Assembly (NCBI RefSeq): GCF_024158035.1
Contig: NZ_JAMZEK010000005.1
Location: 183,598-247,597, forward strand
Direction: 5' to 3'
Source: Dyella lutea
Lineage (GTDB): Bacteria > Pseudomonadota > Gammaproteobacteria > Xanthomonadales > Rhodanobacteraceae
Length of the DNA stretch: 64,000 nucleotides
The position numbers and the translations under genes were made by a program. Shown in pieces: positions 16,792 to 25,329 of the stretch (positions within the stretch are counted from its first letter, which is position 1; each line of letters begins with the position of its first letter). The notes under the pieces were generated by a model. The model saw only the letters and a program-made list of their open reading frames with translations. It was not told the DNA's origin and did no database searches.

Positions 16792-18974
16792 GCGGGCAGC
16801 GCATTCCCGCACCCGTCGCCGCGACGGATCCTTCGCAGGACGCGGCGCTGCCGGACTATGTCCTGGCACTCAAAGACCGCCTCGCCTACCTCCCTGAAGA
16901 CCAGACCGAGCGCGTGGTTCGCGCCTTCCGGGTAGGTGCGCATGCGCATGCCGGGCAGGCGCGCAAGAGTGGCGAGCCCTATATCACTCATCCGGTCGCC
17001 GTGGCCGGCATCCTGGCCGAGTTGGGGCTGGATGCCGAAACCATCATCGCCGCGATCCTGCACGACACGCTGGAAGACACCCAGCTCAGCCGCATCGAAC
17101 TGGCGGCCGAGTTCGGCGAGACCGTCGCCGAACTGGTCGACGGCGTCACCAAGCTGGACAAGATGAAATTCGGCAGCCGCCAGGAGGCCGACGCGGAGAG
17201 TTTCCGCAAGATGCTGCTGGCGATGGCCCGCGACATCCGGGTAATCCTGATCAAGCTGGCCGACCGTCTGCACAACATGCGCACGCTGGGGGCGAAGGAC
17301 ACCTCCTCGCGTCGGCGGATCTCGCGCGAGACGCTGGAGATCTACGCGCCGATCGCCCAGCGGCTGGGCATGAACAAGTTCAAGGCCGAGCTGCAGGACC
17401 TGGGTTTCCGCGGCCTGCATCCGGATCGTTACCGGGTGATCAGCGAGCGCATCCGGGCGGCACTTGGAAACCGGCGCGAGGCGATGGGCAAGATCGAGGC
17501 GGCGCTCACCCAGCGCCTCGCCTCCGAGCACATCGAGGCCCGCGTGGTCGGCCGCATCAAGTCGCCGTGGAGCATCTATTCGAAGATGCGCAGCGAGCAC
17601 AAGACGTTCGCCCAGCTGATGGACGTGTACGGTTTCCGCGTGGTGGTCGATACCGCCATGCGCTGCTACATGGCGCTGGGCGCGGTGCACACGCTGTACA
17701 AGCCGGTGGATCGGCGCTTCAAGGATTTCATCGCGATCCCCAAGGCCAACGGCTACCAGTCGCTGCATACCGTGCTGCTGGGGCCGTTCGGTGCACCGAT
17801 CGAGGTGCAGATCCGCACAGCCGAGATGGATTCGGTGGCCGAGCGAGGTGTCGCCGCCCACTGGGCCTACAAGACCGACTCCGGTCCGGCCAACAGTGCC
17901 CAGGCGCGCGCCCGCGAGTGGCTTTCCGCGCTGGCCGACAGCCAGGCCAACACGGCGTCGTCGAGCGAGTTCATCGAGAACGTCAAGATCGACCTGTTCC
18001 CGGACGAGGTCTACCTGTTCACGCCGCGCGGCGACATCCTGTCGCTGCCGCGCAATGCCACCGCGCTGGATTTCGCCTACGCGGTGCATACCGATGTCGG
18101 CCATCACGCCGTGGCCGCGCGCGTGGACAAGAAGCTGGTGCCGCTGCGTACGCGGCTGGAGTCCGGACAGCTGGTGGAGATCATCACTGCGCCGTCGGCC
18201 GTGCCCAATCCGGCCTGGCTGGAGTCGGTGGTGACGGGCAAGGCGCGCACGGCGATCCGTCAGTTCCTCAAGCACCTGCAGCACGAGGACGCGGTCGATT
18301 TCGGCCACCGCATGCTGGATCGCGCGCTCGACGCGCTCGGTTCCAGTCTCGATGGCATCGCGCCCGCCGTGCTCGACCGCTTCCTCGCCGAGGCCAAGCT
18401 GCATCGGCTGGAGGAGCTGCTGGCCGACATCGCGCTGGGCAACCGCATGCCTGACGTGGTGGCTGCCCAGCTGGTGGCGGCGCGGGGCAAGAAGGCGGCC
18501 CGCACCGTGGCGACGACGGCGCCGAGCAGCGAGAAGATCCGCATCACCGGCGCCGAGCGCGGCGTACTGAGCTTCGCCAACTGCTGCCATCCGCTGCCCG
18601 GCGACGAGATCGTCGGTTACCTGTCCGCCGGCAAGGGCATCGTGGTGCATCGCGAGGAATGCCCCAACGTGGCCGAGCTGCGCAAGCAGCCGGAGCGCCG
18701 CGTATCGATCGAATGGGACCGCGACGTGCAGGGCGACTACCGCGCCGAGCTGCGCATCGAGGTCATCAACCGTCCTGGCGTGCTGGCCACGGTGGCCTCG
18801 GCGATCGCCGACGCCGACTCCAACATCGAGAACGTGGAATACGTCGAGCGCGACGCGGCGGCCGCCACGCTGCTGTTCACCATGGAAGTGAAGAGCCGCC
18901 GTCACCTCGCCGAGGTGATCCGCCGCGTGCGGCGCACCGGCGTGGTCAGCGCGGCGCATCGCTACCCGCTCTGA
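16788..18974 (+). CDS. spoT: Bifunctional (p)ppGpp synthetase/hydrolase SpoT
   Basis: About 728 residues if translation starts at CTG 16788. The order is HD hydrolase domain (ITHP; HDTLEDT with His92/Asp93), RelA/SpoT synthetase domain with the RFKD motif of bifunctional enzymes ([20 protein letters not shown]), TGS domain ([20 protein letters not shown]), helical region with conserved [14 protein letters not shown], and C-terminal ACT domain ([20 protein letters not shown]). It makes and degrades ppGpp in response to starvation. The start is uncertain: the SpoT frame has no ATG, GTG or TTG from the rpoZ stop to GTG 16914, which is already inside conserved sequence. CTG 16788 has a GGGGTGA site 4 bp upstream; ATT 16803 is another option. 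Confidence 0.93.
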   Translation: MSGQRIPAPVAATDPSQDAALPDYVLALKDRLAYLPEDQTERVVRAFRVGAHAHAGQARKSGEPYITHPVAVAGILAELGLDAETIIAAILHDTLEDTQLSRIELAAEFGETVAELVDGVTKLDKMKFGSRQEADAESFRKMLLAMARDIRVILIKLADRLHNMRTLGAKDTSSRRRISRETLEIYAPIAQRLGMNKFKAELQDLGFRGLHPDRYRVISERIRAALGNRREAMGKIEAALTQRLASEHIEARVVGRIKSPWSIYSKMRSEHKTFAQLMDVYGFRVVVDTAMRCYMALGAVHTLYKPVDRRFKDFIAIPKANGYQSLHTVLLGPFGAPIEVQIRTAEMDSVAERGVAAHWAYKTDSGPANSAQARAREWLSALADSQANTASSSEFIENVKIDLFPDEVYLFTPRGDILSLPRNATALDFAYAVHTDVGHHAVAARVDKKLVPLRTRLESGQLVEIITAPSAVPNPAWLESVVTGKARTAIRQFLKHLQHEDAVDFGHRMLDRALDALGSSLDGIAPAVLDRFLAEAKLHRLEELLADIALGNRMPDVVAAQLVAARGKKAARTVATTAPSSEKIRITGAERGVLSFANCCHPLPGDEIVGYLSAGKGIVVHREECPNVAELRKQPERRVSIEWDRDVQGDYRAELRIEVINRPGVLATVASAIADADSNIENVEYVERDAAAATLLFTMEVKSRRHLAEVIRRVRRTGVVSAAHRYPL

Positions 18975-19051
18975 CCGGCGCTTGCCCCGGAAGGGGCGGA
19001 CGTCGCACGATGCGGCGCTCCGCGATCCTTCCCCCGAAACCGAGGTGTCCC

Positions 19052-19435
19052 ATGCCCCGCAGCATCATCGCCACCGACCAGGCGCCCGCCGCCATCGGCC
19101 CCTACTCGCAGGCCGTGCGCGCCGGGAACACCGTGTATTTTTCCGGGCAGATCCCGCTGGACCCGGCGACCGGCGCGCTGGTGCACGGCGACATCCGCAC
19201 GCAGACCCGTCGCGTGTTCGACAACCTCACCGCCGTGGCGGCCGCGGCCGGTGGCTCGCTGGCGCAGATCGTGCGCGTGGGCATCTATGTCACCGATCTG
19301 GCGCATTTCGCCGAGGTCAATGCGGTGATGGCCGAGTATTTCGAGGCGCCGTATCCCGCGCGTTCGACGATCGAGGTCTCGGCGCTGCCGAAGGAGGCCC
19401 AAGTCGAAGTCGACGCGGTAATGGTGCTCGACTGA
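19052..19435 (+). CDS. ridA: Enamine/imine deaminase RidA
   Basis: 127 residues from ATG 19052 with a GAGGTG ribosome site. It belongs to the YjgF/YER057c/UK114 family: [50 protein letters not shown] and [20 protein letters not shown]. The Arg in PARSTIE binds the substrate carboxylate in active RidA. It removes reactive 2-aminoacrylate formed by PLP enzymes. It lies 77 bp after spoT and upstream of recG, the order also seen in Pseudomonas and Xanthomonas relatives. Confidence 0.94.
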   Translation: MPRSIIATDQAPAAIGPYSQAVRAGNTVYFSGQIPLDPATGALVHGDIRTQTRRVFDNLTAVAAAAGGSLAQIVRVGIYVTDLAHFAEVNAVMAEYFEAPYPARSTIEVSALPKEAQVEVDAVMVLD

Positions 19436-19516
19436 TCCGTCGCCGCGGCCACCGCCCACGCCGGTGCGCTCCCGCGCCGGTGCGGCGGGGCCGCCGCCTC
19501 GGCTAGGCTTGGCGGG

Positions 19517-21631
19517 ATGGCTGCCCGTTCCCGAACGACTCCCGCTCCCGCCGCCGAGCCCGCGGGGCTCCGTCCGCTCACGACCCTGCCCGGCGTCGGT
19601 CCGGCGCTGGCCGAATCGCTGGCGCGGCTGGGCCTGGAGCGGGTGCAGGATCTCTGGTTCCACCTGCCGCTGCGCTACGAGGACCGCACCCGGGTGACGC
19701 CCATCGCCGACCTGCGCCCGGGAGACCGCGTGCAGGTCGATGCGGTGGTGGAGGCGGTGGAGCGCGGCTTCCGCTACCGGCCCCAGCTGAAGGTCGCGGT
19801 GAGCGACGACTCGCGGCAGAACCTGCTGCTGCGCTTCTTCCATTTCCATCGCGCGCAGGCCGACCTGCTCAAGCCGGGCACGCGCCTGCTCTGCTACGGC
19901 GAGGTGCGCCTCGGACCGCAGGGGCTGGAGATGGTGCATCCGCAGTACGAGCGGCTGGCCGGCAATGCCCCGCTGGTGCTCGACGAGCTGCTCGATCCGA
20001 TCTACCCCACCACCGAGGGCCTGGGTACGCGACGACTGGCCGGGGTGATCGGCAAGGCGCTGGCGCTGCTGCCCGGCGACGAGGCGCTGGAACTGATCCC
20101 GCCGGCGCTGTGCGCCGAACATGGACTGACCTCGCTGCGCGAGGCGCTGCTGTACGTGCATCGGCCGCCGGCCGACGCCCACCTCGGCCAGCTCACCCTC
20201 GGTCATCATCCCTCGCAGCAACGGCTGGCCTTCGAGGAGCTGCTGACCCAGCATCTGAGCCTCAAGCGCCTGCGCGCGGCCGTGCGCAGGCGGCGCGCGC
20301 CGGCGCTGGTCGGCGACGGGGTGCTGGTCGCACGCTTCCTCGCCGCGCTGCCGTTCCGTCCGACCGGCGCGCAGCAGCGGGTGGCGCGCGAGGTTGCGGC
20401 GGACCTCGCCCGGGCTAGGCCGATGCTGCGGCTGGTGCAGGGGGACGTCGGCTCCGGCAAGACCGTGGTGGCGGCGCTGGCGGCGCTGGCGGCGGTGGAA
20501 TCGGGTTACCAGGTAGCCCTGATGGCACCCACCGAGCTGCTCGCCGAGCAGCACCTGCGCAATTTCCGGCATTGGCTGGAGCCGCTCGGTGTCGCGGTGG
20601 AGTGGTTGGCCGGCAAGGTGCAGGGCAAGGCCCGGCAGAAGACGCTCGCCCGCGTCGCCGAAGGCGCGCCGGTGGTGATCGGCACCCATGCGCTGATGCA
20701 GGAGGGTGTGCTGTTCGGTCGGCTGGGCCTGGTGATCGTTGATGAGCAGCACCGCTTCGGCGTGCACCAGCGACTGGCGCTGCGCGACAAAGGGCTGGAG
20801 GGCGAGCAGGTGCCGCACCAGCTCGTGCTGACGGCCACGCCGATCCCGCGCACGCTGGCGATGAGCGCCTACGCCGACCTCGACGTTTCCTCGATCGACG
20901 AGCTGCCGCCGGGGCGCACGCCGGTGCAGACGGTGGCGATCTCCAATGCGCGTCGCGGCGAGGTGATCGAGCGCATCGCCCATGCCTGCCGCGAGGGGCG
21001 GCAGGTGTACTGGGTCTGCACGCTGATCGAGGAGTCCGAGCAGCTGCGGGCACAGGCCGCCGAGGTGGCGCACGCCGAACTGGTGGCGGCGTTGCTGGAC
21101 CGGCAGGTCGGCCTGATCCACGGCCGGATGAAGCCGAAGGACAAGCAGGCGGTGATGGACGCCTTCAAGGCTGGCGACCTGGCCGTGCTGGTGGCCACAA
21201 CGGTGATCGAGGTCGGCGTGGACGTGCCCAATGCCAGCCTGATGGTGATCGAGAACAGCGAGCGGCTGGGCCTGGCCCAGTTGCACCAGTTGCGCGGCCG
21301 GGTCGGCCGTGGCGCGGTGGCCTCCAACTGCGTGCTGCTGTACCAGCCGCCGATCGGTGCGTTGGCGCAGGAGCGCCTGCAGGTGATGCGCGACACCAAC
21401 GACGGCTTCCGCATCGCCGAGAAGGACCTGGAGCTGCGAGGCCCCGGCGAGGTGCTCGGTACGCGCCAGACGGGTCAGCTCGCCTTCCGCATCGCCGACC
21501 TCACGCGCGACGCGCATCTGCTCACTGCGGTCCAGTCGGTCGGGGAGGTGATGCTGCGCGAGCATCCGCAGTCTGCCGAGCGGCTGATCGAGCGCTGGGT
21601 GGGCGGCGCCGCGCGCTACGCCCATGCCTGA
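19517..21631 (+). CDS. recG: ATP-dependent DNA helicase RecG
   Basis: 704 residues. The N-terminal wedge domain (LPGVGPALAESLARLGL; FHLPLRYEDRT) binds branched DNA. Helicase motifs follow: GDVGSGKTVVAALAAL (Walker A), APTELLAEQH, DEQHRFGVHQR, TATPIPRTLAM, LIHGRMKPKDKQAVMDAF, ATTVIEVGVDVPNAS and QLRGRVGRG. RecG remodels stalled forks and Holliday junctions. The start ATG 19517 gives a short Ala/Pro-rich tail before the wedge domain. It follows ridA by 81 bp. Confidence 0.96.
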   Translation: MAARSRTTPAPAAEPAGLRPLTTLPGVGPALAESLARLGLERVQDLWFHLPLRYEDRTRVTPIADLRPGDRVQVDAVVEAVERGFRYRPQLKVAVSDDSRQNLLLRFFHFHRAQADLLKPGTRLLCYGEVRLGPQGLEMVHPQYERLAGNAPLVLDELLDPIYPTTEGLGTRRLAGVIGKALALLPGDEALELIPPALCAEHGLTSLREALLYVHRPPADAHLGQLTLGHHPSQQRLAFEELLTQHLSLKRLRAAVRRRRAPALVGDGVLVARFLAALPFRPTGAQQRVAREVAADLARARPMLRLVQGDVGSGKTVVAALAALAAVESGYQVALMAPTELLAEQHLRNFRHWLEPLGVAVEWLAGKVQGKARQKTLARVAEGAPVVIGTHALMQEGVLFGRLGLVIVDEQHRFGVHQRLALRDKGLEGEQVPHQLVLTATPIPRTLAMSAYADLDVSSIDELPPGRTPVQTVAISNARRGEVIERIAHACREGRQVYWVCTLIEESEQLRAQAAEVAHAELVAALLDRQVGLIHGRMKPKDKQAVMDAFKAGDLAVLVATTVIEVGVDVPNASLMVIENSERLGLAQLHQLRGRVGRGAVASNCVLLYQPPIGALAQERLQVMRDTNDGFRIAEKDLELRGPGEVLGTRQTGQLAFRIADLTRDAHLLTAVQSVGEVMLREHPQSAERLIERWVGGAARYAHA

Positions 21632-21703
21632 CCCGGCTCGCGTTGTCCGGTCTCCCGCGACCCGCGTAAGCTAGGCCGCTTGAACCGATCGACGTGATGG
21701 CTG

Positions 21704-22639
21704 ATGAGTAGACCGCACCTGCTGATTGATACCGATCCGGGCGTCGACGACGCACTGGCGATCCTGATGGCGCATGCCCATGCCGATGTAGCCGGGTTGA
21801 GCGTCGCTGCAGGCAACGTCGGGCTGGGCCACACCGTGCGCAACGCGCGAACCCTGGTCGATCTGGTCGGTGCCCGCACTCCCGTGTTCGCCGGTTGCTC
21901 CAGTCCGCTGGTGCGCCGGCCGGAAGAGGATGCCGCCTTCGTCCATGGCAGCGACGGGTTCGGCGACGTCGGGTTCCCGGAGCCGCAGGCGGCGGTGGAG
22001 GGCGAGTCCGCGGCCCTGGCGCTCCTGCGCATGACCCGCGAGCGGCCTGGCGAGCTCACCCTGGTGGCGCTGGCGCCGCTGACCAACGTGGCGCTGGCTC
22101 TCAGGCTGGATCCGACGCTTCCCGATCGCGTGAAGCGGCTGGTGGTGATGGGTGGCGCGGTCACCGGTCACGGCAATACCGGCAAGGTGCCGGCCGAGTT
22201 CAACGTCGGTTTCGATCCCGAAGCCGCCCACGTGGTGTTCGAGGCCTTCCCGGAGTTCGACCTGGTCGACTGGGAGGCGACGCTCCGTTACGCCTTCGAC
22301 GATGCCGAGTTCGATCGCTGGCTGGCCGCGGGCGACGAGCGGGCCCGGTTCTTCGCGCAGGTGTTCGGCACGGCGCGGGCATACAACCGCCAGAACGACC
22401 GCAGTGGGGTGATCGCCGCGGACGCGCTGGCCATGGCGGTGGCGATCGATCCGTCCATCGTCGTCCGCAGCGAGCGGCGTCACGTCGCGGTGGAGCTCGA
22501 TGGCCGCCTGACCCGTGGCGCCACCGTGGTCGACTGGGCCGGCCGGCTCAAGCGCCCGGCCAATGCGAACATCGCGCTGGAGATCGATGCCGGGCGCTTT
22601 GCCGCCATGGTGCGGCGGGCGCTCGGCATCCAAGGTTGA
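21704..22639 (+). CDS. Nucleoside hydrolase (IUNH family)
   Basis: 311 residues. The calcium-binding [13 protein letters not shown] motif starts near residue 10, followed by the [12 protein letters not shown] region, [16 protein letters not shown] and [20 protein letters not shown] with [14 protein letters not shown]. The family cleaves the N-glycosidic bond of ribonucleosides to base plus ribose for salvage. Which nucleosides it prefers (pyrimidine, purine or both) cannot be told from this sequence. The stop overlaps the -35 box of the rpmE2 promoter. Confidence 0.92.
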   Translation: MSRPHLLIDTDPGVDDALAILMAHAHADVAGLSVAAGNVGLGHTVRNARTLVDLVGARTPVFAGCSSPLVRRPEEDAAFVHGSDGFGDVGFPEPQAAVEGESAALALLRMTRERPGELTLVALAPLTNVALALRLDPTLPDRVKRLVVMGGAVTGHGNTGKVPAEFNVGFDPEAAHVVFEAFPEFDLVDWEATLRYAFDDAEFDRWLAAGDERARFFAQVFGTARAYNRQNDRSGVIAADALAMAVAIDPSIVVRSERRHVAVELDGRLTRGATVVDWAGRLKRPANANIALEIDAGRFAAMVRRALGIQG

Positions 22640-22665
22640 CCCCGCGCGTGCCTGCTGAGTACAAT
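22636..22665 (+). promoter_or_regulatory. Promoter of rpmE2
   Basis: TTGACC (22636-22641) and TACAAT (22660-22665) with an 18-bp spacer. The -35 box overlaps the nucleoside hydrolase stop codon. Transcription should start near 22672, about 27 nt before the rpmE2 ATG. Confidence 0.75.
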
Positions 22666-22698
22666 ACCGCTCTTTTCACCCGCAGCTTTGAGCCTGTC

Positions 22699-22944
22699 AT
22701 GAAGCCCGATATCCATCCGAACTACCGCCCCGTGGTGTTCCAGGACCTTTCGTCCGATTTCGCGTTCCTGACGCGCTCGACGATCGCCGCGAAGGAAACC
22801 GTCAAGTGGGAAGACGGCAACGAGTACCCGCTGATCAAGGTGGATATCTCCAGCCATTCGCACCCGTTCTACACCGGCAAGCAGAAGACCATCGACCAGG
22901 GTGGTCGCGTCGACCGCTTCCGTCGTCGTTACGCGCAGAAGTAA
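22699..22944 (+). CDS. rpmE2: Ribosomal protein L31 type B
   Basis: 81 residues from ATG 22699, beginning [20 protein letters not shown] and ending [14 protein letters not shown]. It is the zinc-free (C-minus) type B form: the CxxC zinc ligands of type A L31 are absent. In many bacteria the type B paralogue replaces the zinc form when zinc is scarce and is Zur-repressed; I see no clear Zur box here, and the promoter looks strong and constitutive, so it may be the housekeeping L31. It is single-gene, with its own promoter and terminator. Confidence 0.95.
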   Translation: MKPDIHPNYRPVVFQDLSSDFAFLTRSTIAAKETVKWEDGNEYPLIKVDISSHSHPFYTGKQKTIDQGGRVDRFRRRYAQK

Positions 22945-22990
22945 GGCGCCTGCGCGGGCCGATCCATGGCCCGCCGATGTACGTAACCGA

Positions 22991-23026
22991 ACACAGGGCA
23001 GGCCTCGAGCCTGCCCTGTGTTTTTT
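22991..23026 (+). terminator. Intrinsic terminator after rpmE2
   Basis: A perfect 13-bp stem (22991-23003 with 23009-23021) with a 5-nt loop, then a run of T through 23026. It lies 46 bp after the rpmE2 stop. Confidence 0.95.
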
Positions 23027-23074
23027 CGTGGCGGCCATTCGACCATCCGCCGACGCATGTCCGCAGGGAGGTTG

Positions 23075-23083
23075 TGCGATAAT
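23075..23083 (+). promoter_or_regulatory. Extended -10 promoter of gltA
   Basis: TGCGATAAT at 23075-23083 is an extended -10 element (TGnGATAAT). No good -35 is needed or seen. Transcription near 23090 would give a leader of about 120 nt before the gltA GTG. Confidence 0.5.
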
Positions 23084-23212
23084 GGCGGGCCCGGGCGCAT
23101 CGAAGCCCGTCGCAGCGGCGGTCTTCCCCAGCCGGCGCTGTCCCGATTCCCTCGCCAGCCGGTGCCGCGACCGTGGCCGCCTGCGGCGGTGACATACGTG
23201 AAGGAGGTTTCC

Positions 23213-24508
23213 GTGTCCGAGTCCAAGATCGTCAAGTTGACCGACGAGTCGAACAACCGCAGCAGCGAGCTGCCCCTGGTGAGCGGCACGCTGGGGCCGT
23301 CGTGCATCGACCTCGGCACGCTGTACAAGGATACCGGCCATTTCACGTACGACCCGGGTTTCGGCAGCACCGCCGCCACCAAGAGCGCCATCACCTACAT
23401 CGACGGCGACCAGGGCGTGCTGCTGTATCGCGGTTACCCGATCGAGCAGCTGGCCGAGAAATCCAGCTTCCTCGAGGTGGCCTACCTGCTGCTCAACGGC
23501 GAGCTGCCCAAGCAGGCCGAGTTCGCCAGCTTCGAGCACCAGATCACGCATCACACGATGATGCACGAGTCGCTGAAGAACTTCTTCCAGGGCTTCCACC
23601 ACAACGCCCACCCGATGGCGATGCTGGCCGCTTCGGTGGCCTCGCTGTCGGCGTTCTACCACGACGACCTCGATGTCGATAACCCGGAAGACCGCAAGCT
23701 CGCCGCGATCCGCCTGATCGCCAAGATGCCGACCATCGCCGCGGCTGCGTACCGCTATTCGATCGGCTGGCCGATGCGCTATCCGCGCAACAACCTCGAG
23801 TACGTCACGCGCTTCCTGCACATGATGTTCGAGGTGCCGAGCGAGCCGCTGCAACTCAATCCGGTGGCCGCCAAGGCGCTGGATCTGCTGTTCATCCTGC
23901 ACGCCGACCACGAGCAGAACGCCTCCACTTCGACCGTCCGGCTGGTTGGTTCGACCGGCGCCAATCCGTACGCCTCGATCGCCGCCGGCATCACCGCGCT
24001 GTGGGGTCCGGCGCACGGCGGCGCCAACGAGGCGGTGCTGAAGATGCTCGAGGAGATCGGCACGCCGGACAAGGTCGAGACCGCGGTCAAGCGCGCCAAG
24101 GACAAAAACGACAACTTCCGCCTGATGGGCTTCGGCCATCGCGTCTACAAGAACTTCGATCCGCGCGCCAAGATCATCCGCGAGATGTGCCACAAGGTGC
24201 TGGGCGAACTGGGTGTCAACGACCCGCTGCTTGACGTGGCGATGAAGCTGGAAGAAGCGGCGCTGAAGGACGAGTACTTCGTCGAGCGCAAGCTGTACCC
24301 GAACGTCGACTTCTACTCGGGCATCATCTACAAGGCGCTGGGCATCCCGACCGAGATGTTCACCGTGATGTTCGCCATCGCCCGCACCGCCGGCTGGATC
24401 GCGCACTGGATCGAGCAGCACGAGACCCCGGGGGCGCGCATCGGCCGTCCGCGCCAGGTCTACACCGGTTCGGCGCCGCGTGACTTCGTGCCTGCCGACA
24501 AGCGCTGA
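23213..24508 (+). CDS. gltA: Citrate synthase GltA
   Basis: 431 residues starting at GTG 23213, with a textbook AAGGAGG site at 23201-23207. It is a type II (hexameric, gammaproteobacterial) citrate synthase: [20 protein letters not shown] at the N-terminus, [32 protein letters not shown] (active-site His), [17 protein letters not shown] and [16 protein letters not shown]. It condenses oxaloacetate with acetyl-CoA as the first step of the TCA cycle. It is monocistronic, ending in a bidirectional terminator. Confidence 0.97.
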   Translation: MSESKIVKLTDESNNRSSELPLVSGTLGPSCIDLGTLYKDTGHFTYDPGFGSTAATKSAITYIDGDQGVLLYRGYPIEQLAEKSSFLEVAYLLLNGELPKQAEFASFEHQITHHTMMHESLKNFFQGFHHNAHPMAMLAASVASLSAFYHDDLDVDNPEDRKLAAIRLIAKMPTIAAAAYRYSIGWPMRYPRNNLEYVTRFLHMMFEVPSEPLQLNPVAAKALDLLFILHADHEQNASTSTVRLVGSTGANPYASIAAGITALWGPAHGGANEAVLKMLEEIGTPDKVETAVKRAKDKNDNFRLMGFGHRVYKNFDPRAKIIREMCHKVLGELGVNDPLLDVAMKLEEAALKDEYFVERKLYPNVDFYSGIIYKALGIPTEMFTVMFAIARTAGWIAHWIEQHETPGARIGRPRQVYTGSAPRDFVPADKR

Positions 24509-24552
24509 CCCGGGCTTCCGTCCGGCATCAAGCCGGATGGACCGTCTCAGGA

Positions 24553-24584
24553 AAAACGCCCCGGGGTGACCGGGGCGTTTTGCT
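24553..24584. terminator. Bidirectional intrinsic terminator after gltA
   Basis: AAAACGCCCCGG (24553-24564) pairs with CCGGGGCGTTTT (24570-24581). The A tract and T tract serve both gltA and the convergent gene ending at 24587. Confidence 0.9.
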
Positions 24585-24586
24585 TT

Positions 24587-25258
24587 TCAGCGCAGCGCGG
24601 CGAGCTTGCGCTCCAGTGCGTCTTCCTCGTCCTGCTCGTGCAGCAGTTGCTCCACCGCAGCCAACCCTGCGCGCCGCATCGGCCGCTCGTCGACACGATC
24701 GACGGGCGCCTGGCGCAGCGCATCGACCGGGAGCACCGTGAGGTCGAAGGACAGGCCATCGGCGGAAAACAGCACCACCGGGAACTCGGCCGTGTCGTCG
24801 CGGCTGGTGCGCAGTCGCCGGGTCTGGGTTTCGTACGGCACGCCGCGTCCATGCAGGAAGCGCAGCACTGCCTCGGGGTCATCGCTGAAAAGATGCAGGC
24901 AGATCGCCGAGTGTGCGTCCGCAGTCCCCTCCAGCACAGCGCCCACCAGGCGTGGCTGGAAGTCATCGAGGAAACGCATGGCTTCCACCGCGGCCTCGCG
25001 ACAGCGTCGCAGATGCTGCGGTTGGCTGTCGGCCTGGAAGATCCGCTGGTGCTCGCGCAGTGCGCGCTCGATCTCGTCGTTGCGGGGCAGGCTTTGCGCA
25101 TCCAGGATGCCGAGCCGCTCGGAGGCCTTCAGCTTGGCATGATGGAAATCGCGGATGCCGTGCTCGCTCATCAGCCGGGCCGCCTCCTGGGCGACGCGCA
25201 GCCGGTTGCGCTGCAGGCGGTCATGGGCGTGGATGCGGTGGTGCTCGCCTCGGGCCAT
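24587..25258 (-). CDS. Conserved protein of unknown function
   Basis: 223 residues from ATG 25258. I do not recognise a function. The N-terminal third is helical and basic, with MSEHGIRDFHHAKLKASERL followed by LPRNDEIERALREHQRIF, a pattern I associate with a widely distributed but uncharacterised proteobacterial family. The middle (RFLDDFQPRLVGAVLEGTAD to FHLFSDDPEAVLRFL-like sequence) and the VVLFSADGLSFDLTVLP strand look like an alpha/beta fold. No signal peptide or membrane segment is seen. It is 71 bp downstream of the PBP1A gene on the same strand and shares the gltA terminator. Confidence 0.75.
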   Translation of the reverse strand: MARGEHHRIHAHDRLQRNRLRVAQEAARLMSEHGIRDFHHAKLKASERLGILDAQSLPRNDEIERALREHQRIFQADSQPQHLRRCREAAVEAMRFLDDFQPRLVGAVLEGTADAHSAICLHLFSDDPEAVLRFLHGRGVPYETQTRRLRTSRDDTAEFPVVLFSADGLSFDLTVLPVDALRQAPVDRVDERPMRRAGLAAVEQLLHEQDEEDALERKLAALR

Positions 25259-25329
25259 GTCTCGCTCCTTCCTCGGTGGCCGCCGCCCGGGGCCGGGCGG
25301 CAGTCGCGGGATCGATCCTACCTGCTGAA

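Noticed and set aside
16503..21625. Two very long minus-strand frames over rpoZ-spoT and ridA-recG
   Set aside because: Antisense of well-conserved genes, with His/Arg/Gln-rich random composition.
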